This document shows positions 1-10,400 of a stretch of DNA of 64,000 bases, piece after piece; within the stretch, counting starts at the first letter, position 1, and the number at the start of each line of letters is the position of its first letter. The stretch comes from Siphonodentalium dalli (lineage: Eukaryota; Mollusca; Scaphopoda; Gadilida; Siphonodentaliidae), in NCBI GenBank assembly GCA_032622095.1, contig CP136066.1, positions 50,688,911 to 50,752,910 on the forward strand, read 5' to 3'. The notes beneath the pieces are model-generated. The model saw only the letters and a program-made list of their open reading frames with translations. It did no database searches and had not been told where the DNA came from. Made by a program: the position numbers and the translations under genes.

Positions 1-19
1 TATTCCTATTCTTATTCTT

Positions 20-188
20 GAGCCATAAACTCATTTTCATTATAATTACCATGTTGTTTTACATCGTTCATAAAGTAAATGAGTGTATTTTGCACTCATT
101 CATGGGTCAAATTCATCCAATTGTTGCATATATTCCATTGAGTATAATAGGAGATGGTCCCATAAATGGCTAGATTTAGTGTACAGTC
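20..188. repeat. Dispersed repeat copy 1, diverged direct partner of 848-1017
   Basis: About 165 bp resembling 848-1017 in the same orientation (shared blocks such as TTTTCATTATAATTACCATG and TTTAGTGTACAGT) with scattered changes. The two copies flank MCCC2 exon 6. Family not recognised. Confidence 0.7.
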
Positions 189-259
189 CTCCTTCATCCA
201 CCAATAAAACTGCCAATAATCCAAACCAACTATGATCTAAAAGTTTCAGAATAATTGAC

Positions 260-372
260 CTGAGGTATCTTTTTTGCTGACATGTTAGCTTGGTTGTAGA
301 ATATCCTGCCGAAGTGCTGCCTGTCTGGAAAAACATCTGCTTGCCTTGGTAGGTTAGCTCCTCCAGAGTCAA
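260..372 (-). CDS. MCCC2: MCCC2 exon 6
   Basis: 113-bp exon, acceptor TTTATTTCAG and donor GTCAAT. Encodes [19 protein letters not shown] followed by [19 protein letters not shown], the family's SGGAxLPRQ loop and following helix. It ends in phase 0. No seventh exon is visible in bases 1-259. Confidence 0.94.
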
Positions 373-3300
373 CTGAAATAAAGCAAAGTAAAGTATTAAA
401 GTGATGTGAAACACTCCGGTAGGATGATCAAATAGAAATGGAGAACAATCTTGCTCAAAGTAGTTATTTTTGAGAATATTAATACAAATTGACAACACAC
501 ACTGTCATTCTTATATACTAATTAAAAGCAACGACTCTCGATGACAAAATCTTTTGCATTAGTTTATCGCCGATAGTTGCGTCCTGAATCGAGACGTAAA
601 TATTTACAATTGAGCATAGTTCAGACGATGTCTTCTATGGAGTGGTATGGTCAATTTCTTTGAGATTTAAGGCGATGTTAGTACAATGCTACATTCCCCA
701 AGTTGACATAGCGTCCAGCCCTCTTAATTCGGATTGTTTGGCTTCGGCAATCCACTACGGCAACCCTTTGCTGTGCCCCAGTTTGCTTCAGCAAATGGCT
801 TCGGCATTGCTGATTGCCATAGCCAATTATGAGGGCTGTAGTGCCTGGAGTCATAAATTCATTTTCATTATAATTACCATGTTGTTTGCATTGTTCATAG
901 AGCACATGAGTATTTTTGCACTAATCCATGGCTCAAATTCATTCATTTGTTGCATATATTCTGTTGAGTATAAAAGCAGACAATCCCATAAATGGCCGAA
1001 TTTAGTGTACAGTACCTCTTTATGTGTGTAAAGTGTAACTGTAACGCCATATTTAACATTGGATAAACAGGCAGTTATATCCTCTAGATGCAGAGTTTCT
1101 ATTTTCAACCCTTTAGCAAATTTAGCAAACGAATAACATACTGCTCCTTGGGACTTTAAAAAAAAAAAATATAATTCTTCAGCTTTGACATATACCCAGT
1201 CTAATTGGAATTACAGATTATTGAACAAGCTACGCATTCCAGAGTCTGAACTAAATAGCAGGGAATCCCATTACTTAGAAGAAGCATCACGTCAGTATCA
1301 GCCAATCATAATATTACATGGTAAAGCAATGAAACCAATCAGAAGTTTGTCGGATTTCCTATATAGAGACCTAAATTCCAGTAAATCTCACCACACAGCT
1401 AAAAATAGGCTAATAAATTTAGTCACATTGCTAATTTCACACAGCTTTTATAAATTAAGAGATTAAGTCAACTAATTAAATGCTAAGAAGAGTCTATGAA
1501 GAGTACAGAATCCACCAATAATACCTAGAAAGTAAAATAGAATTATTTCCAAGAATTTTAACAGTTAGCACCCTATTTGTTAATCGCGAAAACGAAACCG
1601 AATGCAGATATCTGTTAATCATCAACCCAACAAACCGGCCAAAACCGGCCAAATAAAGCTTCAACAGCTAAAATATCTTCGGTCTGTCTCAATAGAACCA
1701 TACAAATATGGATATCATTGGAACCGGCTCCTTGACCACATTGTGATAGTTACAGTTATGCCCTGTGCCAATGCATTCTCTTATATATGCGAGTCGACCA
1801 TAGGTCGCCTCGCATATATAAGAGAATGCATTGGCCTAAATTTGTTTTGTTTTTACATTTTTTCTTACATTCTTTAACAATTTTATAATTTTTAATGTGT
1901 TAAGCCAATGCATTCTCTTATATATGCGAGGCGACCTATGGTCGACTCGCATATATAAGAGAATGCATTGGCACAGGGCCCTTCTGTTGGGTAAAGGGTT
2001 AATCATCAACCTATTTTTAATGTGAAATGGTGAGAGGTGATGTCATACTGTGGGAATTGCCAGGGAAAACTATTTATAGCAGTGGTAATGATACGTACCC
2101 AGGTATATACAGGGAAGATGATTTATAGCAGTGGTTATGATACATACCCAGGTATATACAGGGAAGATGATTTATAGCAGTGGAAATGATACGTACCCAG
2201 GTATATACAGGGAAGATGATTTTCTTGTGCGATCTCCTGAGCTCGTAGATGTTTCTTTACCGTTATTGGATAATATGTTCCGCCTTTCACTGTTGGATCA
2301 TTTGTAACAATCATACATTCAACACTGAAAACATAGATAATACCATAGTAACGATCAACAACTAAAACAGAGACATATTGTAATACCATAGTAACGAAAC
2401 ACTGAAAACAGAAAAATAATGCATGGCACAAAACACCTGCACATGGTAATTTCAACAAACGGCCATAACTCTGGTGAAAATTGGCGGGCAAAACCCAAAT
2501 TTGAACTTTACCCTTTTGTATGGCTAGTAAACTCACATACCAAATTTAATTCCATTCAGTTAAAACTTACTAAAGTTATCATTTGGAAATGAAATTTAGT
2601 GCAAATTCCAACAAAAATGGCCGTCAACTCAGGTGAAAATTGTGGGTGGAACTCGATTTCGAACTTGACCTGCATTTTGGGCTAGTAAACTCACATACCA
2701 GTATCATGTTTATTTCCAATCAGTTCAGACTTACTAAAGCTATCATCCGGAAATGAAACTTGAGTGCATATTCCAACCAAAAGGGCCATAACTCTGGTAA
2801 AAATTGGCAGGCGGAACCCGAATTTGAACTTGGAACTGTATTTTGTGCTAGGAAACCCATATAATAGTACCAACTTCATTCAATTCAGATGAGACTATCT
2901 AAAGTCATCAACTGGAAACCAAAAGTGAATGGATGGATGGACGGGCAGACGGATGGACCAATAACATATTTTTTAAAATGGGTGTATATTAAAAAAGGAG
3001 TTTTTAATTGGCCACCCTCATCAACAAATATACATAAAGGTGTACATCAATTAAACTCATAAACATTTGTTTTATAAGCATGAATACTGATGAGGTTTCT
3101 TACTTGGATATATCCATCTTAGTGATTGTCACCATACTATGTTCAACATAAACTCATTAAAATATACAAATTACATTGATTTATATGTCGTCTTACCCAG
3201 AAACGCGACCGATACCGCTAATGATTCCACCCGCGGGTACCTCCTCGTTACCATACAGGTTATATCCAGCCAGCTGGCTCAGCTCTAGAAACGGAGATCT

Positions 3301-6300
3301 GGAAAAATTAAATCATCAAGATTAAGTGTGCATGGATTGTTTGAAGCCATATAGCGCACATGGTAAACTAGTATAAAACTCAGAGAGAGAGAGAGAGAGA
3401 GATAGAACACATCAAAACATACCTAAAGTGAACATTTTCAAGTGATGTGTCAACAGTTTGCTGAAATATGCATGACAATTCACTGAACTATTCAGATAAA
3501 TCATATCCACTGCCTGTCCATATACAGACTTGATTGTTTTGTGGAAATTGAATTTACATGTGATTGACACTGAGACTGATGTAAATTCAGAGAAAATTAG
3601 ATACCAACATTTTGTATATCGTCTCTAGATAGAGCGACACATTTCCGAAAGGGGTGAAAATTCAAAATCTGCCAAGAGGCTTTCGCCAGCAGACACATTC
3701 TGTGTGACTATTTCTCTTATGATTATCATTATTATTTCATATATATAAACATGGTAATGTTAGGTTAAACCATTAAGTGCCAGTAACAGTCAGAATATGG
3801 CTGCCATAAACCTCGTTATATTTAGAACAGGAAAATTGGAATGAGTTTATCAACTGCGCTCCATTGTAATTCAAGTTGAATATATGTCGCTCATATACAC
3901 ATTCCTATTGGTCGAAAGCTGCTAACTTTAAAGTATTCAAATGACCAGCATCGCCTGCCGGCGGGTGGACAAATTTGAATCGAGCATGTTGCAATTGACT
4001 ATGCGGAAACAAGATGATTGGTACCTTGGACGATTGGTACCTGGACGTTTCGTACCCACGGGACGATTGGTACCAGTCTGGTTTGGTTTGGTACCAAGTC
4101 AGGGAAGACGATTGGTACCAGATAATTTATTTAATGTTTTACGAATATATGTATATATTATGGTGTTATATCAGTAATAGCCTTAGATCCGATGGGTACG
4201 GGTTTATCATAGTACTAGAGTAACTCTCTTAAATTAAAGTGCTACTATATGTATTGTTTATTTTTTGTTTTTAATTGATTTGTTGTTATTTGTCGTCAGT
4301 GTATATGATATATCTGATATATTCCAATAAAACTGTAAAACACTATCACAAGTAACTTTAAATATAACCCAACACAATTTTATATGGTACCAATTAATCA
4401 TCCACACTGAAATGGTACTAATCGTCCACAGGGTACGGTATGAAACGTCCAGGTAGGCTGACCAATCAACCCATGGGTACGAAACGTCCAGGCACCAAAA
4501 GTCCAAGGTACATGTACCAATCGTCTAGAAGCCGACAATGCACATCAAATAAGTCATCGCGCAACCAGGAGTAACATAATTGAGTTTAACTAGAAACTTT
4601 TGATATTAAAGATTAAAAGGAAGTTGTTCGGGGCTATTCCACGTAACGCATCACATAGAATGCACCGATTTGATCAATGGAAAAAGGAGATCTCACTTCA
4701 TAGCATGTAATGCCGATAAAAAGTGCCTTTCATGTAGTTTCTTAAAAATTATTTTTGTGGATTGAATTACATATACAATGGAGAAAAACATACCTTGTTT
4801 CGAGCATGAAAACATGCTTGAGAACTCACTGGCAAAGCAGCTCATTCACAAACGGTTTCATGTTTGATTCCTGAATATACAACTCAACAGATTGGAACAA
4901 GCCTTTGTTTTATAGTGGTATAAAATTACATGTACACGTACACGTCACTAGAAATCAAACTTACTCTGGATCTAATAGTGTCTTTATCCTATCACGAGGT
5001 AGAAGCTTTCCTCTAGAAATATGTCTCTGTCTAGCTTTCTCACCTCCTCCTTAAAATTAATAGATAAATATTCAAAATCTCATATATATTTTGAAGACCT
5101 CTGTCTGTATGTATGTTTGTTTGTTTGTCTGTCTGTCATTTATACAAATCTACGATTCTCGACCGATCGGGACGAAACTTGGTACGTGTGTGTAGTTTGA
5201 CCAGGCGGTGAACGTTGTCGTATTGGCGAGCCCGTGCGGCGCCCGCTTCGCGCATGCGCAGACGAGATCTCGGAAACGGGTGGAGCTATCGACTTGATAT
5301 TTGGTATGTGAATGTATCTTGCCCCGGATACGAATTTTATCGGGTCGCCGAGCCCGTAAGACGCCAGCTTCGCGCATGCGCAGACGAGATCTCGGAAACG
5401 GGTGGAGCTATCGACTTGAAATTTGGTATGTGAATGTATCTTGCCCCGGATACGAATTTTATCGGGTCGCCGAGCCCGTGCGACGCCAGCTTCGCGCATG
5501 CGCAGACCTGATCTCGGAAACGGGTAGAGCTATCGACTTGAAATTTGGTTTTTGAATAGCCCGGACAACGTCGGGCTGGGTAGAGCTATCGACTTGAAAT
5601 TTGGTTTTTGAATAGCCCGGACAACGTCGGGCTCATCGGCTAGTCTATTATATATTTTGGGAGATATGTGTGTGTGTGTGAGGGTGTGTGTGTGGGGGAG
5701 GGTGTGTGTGTGTGTGTTCGTGATGGACTCGAAAACGGCCTAGCCCATTTCGATGAAACTTGGTATGTGGGGGTACTTTCGGTCGGGGAGTGGCATGGGC
5801 CTATTAATTTGCCCGTGCGACGTGACCTTGACATTGAAATGGGGTCATTTCAAGGTCAAACGCCCGAGGATCACGGGATTTCGGTGAAAATTAGTGTCTG
5901 TGGATAATTTCGTATGGGGAGTGTCGTAAGCCTATTCGTTTGCCCGTGCGACGTGACCTTGACCTTGAAATCGGGTCATTTGAAGGTCAAATCCCCACGG
6001 CCGAGCCGATTTCGATGAAACTTGGTATGTGGGGGTTCTTTCGGCCGGGGAATGGCATGGGCCTATTAATTTGCCCGTGCGACGTGACATTGACTTTGAA
6101 ATCGGGTCAATTCAAGGTCAAATCGCAATTTTGTATGGGATTTCGACGAAATTTTATACATAGTGTTACTTTTGTCCACTGAGTGTTTTGGATGGGTCAA
6201 ATCGTGACCCCGACCTGACATTGACCTTCAAAATGATCAATTCAAGGTCAAATCGGGTAAAACCGGATGGATTCCGACGGGTACTTTTGTCGGGTACTTT

Positions 6301-7442
6301 TGTCCGGGCAGTGTTTTGGACGGGTCAAATCGTGACCCCACCTGACCTTGACCTTCAAAATGGAAAATTCAAGGTCAAATCGCGCAATTCGCCGAAAAGC
6401 AGAGGGGAAACAGCCCGGACGAAGTCGGGTCCACCTGCTAGTGTTATATATATACATACATGTATTACCAATCCAGAAGACGTCACATATGATGAAATAT
6501 TTTCCAATATTCAGTTTATGTATCTCATAATTGTTTTAATTTAGAAAATCAACACCATCAGTTTGTTTTTATTTTAGAAGGAACCAGCTGTGCAATCCCA
6601 TAAATCATCAAGTCGATTTTAGCGTTAGAGCAAAATTATTGATTATAAACAAAATCTTTCTTTTCCCCACATACTGACATAGTTATTTTATACATATGTT
6701 TTGAATAATTTTCCAAAAATATATATCGGACTAAATTTGACCATTCTCAGGTATTAACCCTTTACCCAACAGAACGGACATGTGCCAATGCATTCTCTTA
6801 TATATGCGAGTCAACCATAGGTCGCCTCGCATATATAAGAGAATGCATTGGCTTAACACATATTGAAAATTGTCAAAGAATGTAGAAAAATTGTTAAAAA
6901 TTGTTAAAAAATGTAAGAAAAAATTCTAAAATTGTTAAAGAATGTAAGAAAAAATGGTAAAAAGTGTTAAAAAAAGATTGTTTTTAGGCCAATGCATTCT
7001 CTTATATATGGTCTTATATATGGTCGACTCGCATATATAAGAGAATGCATTGGCACAGGGCATAACTGTAACCATCACAATGTGGCCAATGAACCGGTTC
7101 CAATGATATCCATATTTGTATGGTGTTATTGAGACAGACCGAAGATATTTTAGGCTGTTGAAGCTTTATTTGGGCGTTTTTGATCGCTTTGTTGGGTAAA
7201 GGGTTAAAAGCAAGTCTATCGCTTTAATTTATATTATAAGTGAATGTTTGGGCAAACATGGGAGCAAGGCAAATATATCTCAACAAACCTTCACATATCT
7301 TTGAAACATTATCTTTCAATTCATCAACTAGCTTTTTCATCCGTGCATAATTGTCCTGTAATATAAAGAAAGTCAGAGAATGAGAAAACAGCTGCAGATC
7401 TAGTGTATACCGGTACGTAGCAGACTACGGTCACATCCATTC

Positions 7443-7477
<35 letters not shown>

Positions 7478-10400
7478 GGAGAATGCAGATGCAGGCCACT
7501 CTCCAAACTCTCATATCTCCACCATTGATGAAATAAATTGAAGTTATAATCGACAAAGGCAAAAATAATTCCCGAAGTACCTCGTTCGTCACTATGGGAG
7601 ACTCGAATATATAAGAGAATGCATTGGCTTTTCGGAAAATTTCATGAAGCTGCAGTCGGGGCCCCCGGTGGTCCAGACGCTAGACTGCCAGGTGCATTAC
7701 GCCGTCACAGGCCGTCCAGCGCTGACGAAGCTGGTTCGAACCCCGTCATAGGGAGGGTGACTGGAATCGTGTATCTGGGCAAGTTTGTCCGTTGCTTTCC
7801 GGGGGGCGGTGGTTTCTACACGCAGTGGAATAATTTCACGGTGAAATTAAGCCTCTGCGTGGTCTTTCCTCCACCCGTAAAATTGACAACGTCGTGTGTG
7901 GCCTAGCGGCTAGAACGACGATAAACCCTAATAGACAAAAAACAAACAAGGAAGCTGCAGTCATGGAAGGCTTAAGGTTGTTATTATAGTTGCACTTCAT
8001 TCAACTGCTGCACTTCACTATTCACTTCATTTCAGTGCAACTGACTTCACTTGCTCTGAATTGTGCTTCAGCCTTCAGTGGATATGATACCCAAGCCTTG
8101 AAATAGTGTGTCTGTCATTTGCAGAATGAGGTCCCCAGAGGGTGAATTTAGTGATGCTACCCCGTATAGCGGGCTAGTATCACCAAATTCACCCTCTGGG
8201 AACCTCATTCTGCTGAGGTGTAAGCAGAATGAGGTCTCCAGAGGGTGAATTTGGTGATGCTAGCCCACTTAACTTTCAATGGAAATTACCCCCTGCACTA
8301 TTATTTGGGCCTGCACTTTTATTTGGAGCCCGATAGTATGCTCTTGAATTGTGAGTAATCAATGTTTTGTTTCCTTGTGTAAAACCGGGAGTGCAGGTAC
8401 AGAGAATACAGGAGAAGTCGGCCCCCACACCAAGTCGGCCCCATACGAAGACAGCCCCGCGTGAAGTCGGCCCCAGAGAAGTCGCCCCATTTATAACAGA
8501 AACATTGTTTAAATTAATTTGTCACCATGCTTGACAATACTGGCGGAGAAGAATTGCAGGCATCGGACATATGTCATGCAGACTGCTTTTATAAAGCTGG
8601 GTACCAAATGTAAATTTTATAAAAGCAGGATACCCAACTGAAAATTTTAAAAAGCTGGATACCCAGTCAGTGAATGAAAAGGAGTGACCATTTCAGCGTC
8701 AGCGAATGAATAGGTCATTGTCGCCACATTTTGGTGTTTTTGGTACCCAGCTTTGGGAATACTCTTGAGTGCCTAATAAAAGTACAGGGTGGAATAATAG
8801 TACAGGTTGGAAAATGTCTCGTAACTGAATAATAGTACAGGGCGGAATAAACGTAGACTGGAAATATTAGTACCATACATCCCAACAAAACGCATCATCT
8901 GACTGGTTTACTGATGCCATGGGACAGAAATAGTTTTGATGGATAGCCAGGTCTGTGAATCTACAGTGTGCTGATCACTGTCAACAATCAAGAGTTCATT
9001 TATCTATGAATAACACAATTTAAGATTGGTGAATTATTTCTTTTGGTTAATTTAATAAACGTACAGGACCATATAACGATCGTACAGGTGGGAATTTTAC
9101 CTCGATTTTAATAATCGTACATGTATGTTTATTAGACACTCAAGAGTAGGTGTTTTAGGTACCCAGCTTGACCTTTGCAGTTTTATGTGATATATGTTGT
9201 TGTGAATAATAAAATTATATATCGCCGAGAAAAGGCAATGAATTATTAGTCAGAAATATCAATTTTGAAGGTTAGTACTCAGGTCAATTGTGTGCTATAA
9301 GATAACATGATTGTGGACTTCACAATTTGCCTACATAAACACTATTAGTATTAAAGCCGATTAATTTTAAGGCTTCACCCAACTCCCATCTAATTAACGG
9401 GGCCGACTTCTCTGGGGTCGTCTTCGTATGGGGCCGTCTTCATACGGGGCTGTCTTCACGCGGGGCCGACTTCTCCAGATACCGGTACTGATGCAGGTAA
9501 GGGGACCGTAGTGGTGTCTATCATGTGAGGTAGATGAGCAGCTCAGCACGCTCTTGGAATGACTCAATGAGGCCAACCCAACCGACACTGCCTATATTCA
9601 GGACGCATCAATGTTTAAGGATACCCTCCACAGTCATTTCTATGAACTCAGTAAAGGCAAGCAGGGCTCCTCCACAAAACCACCACCAGCCCGATCACCA
9701 TAGGGCCAAAATAATGGTACATAAAACTCAAATCCTCTTATTTTAATAATAAACAAAAAATTCTTTTACCCATGTAAATATCTTTTTTTCATGCGCCCCA
9801 TAATAAACCTCAGTTCATTGGGGGTATGGGGGGACATGTATACTGTAGATGTAGATGAGCCTAATTTGAGGGTACCGGAAATTGGTGTGGGTAATCAATG
9901 TGAGTGGTGGTGATCAATTGTGCACTTCCAAACAGATACCCTGCTGGACAAAACAAGTGTCCACTTAACCGCGGTGCGGTTAGCGTTGCCACCACGGCTG
10001 AAATGCAACTACAACGTGGCTCCACCGGCTAACTACAGTTGGGCCGCGGTGTTCTTGCCGTTCGGCAATGGTGTACATGTACATGTACATGTAGTTGCCG
10101 CGGTGTACGTTCATTAAACTGAAAAAAGACGATACAAACCAGAAATATAAACACGCCACAGTGTACATGTATGCCGTTCAGCCGCGGTGTAGTTGCCTTT
10201 CGGCCGTGGTGTACTTGCCATTCTGAATCTAAATCTGAAGTTTATACGGCACAGTATCCTTTCAGACGTATAAGTTCGGCAGCAGTGTAGTTGCTGTTCA
10301 GCCGCGGTGTACTTGCCGTTTGGCCGTGGTGCTCAACTGCAGTTACAAACTCTGACACCGCGGCCGAACGTCAAATACACTGCGGTGCCAATGAACACTT

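Noticed and set aside
642-1466. Plus- and minus-strand frames in MCCC2 intron 5
   Set aside because: One overlaps a dispersed repeat on both strands; 1185-1466 shows no family resemblance.
5140-6544. Open frames on both strands in the GC-rich repeats
   Set aside because: They follow the tandem units of Helitron-like elements in several frames at once; no protein signature.
7658-7760. A functional tRNA gene from the A- and B-box match
   Set aside because: No cloverleaf could be drawn; it is the head of a SINE with a target duplication.
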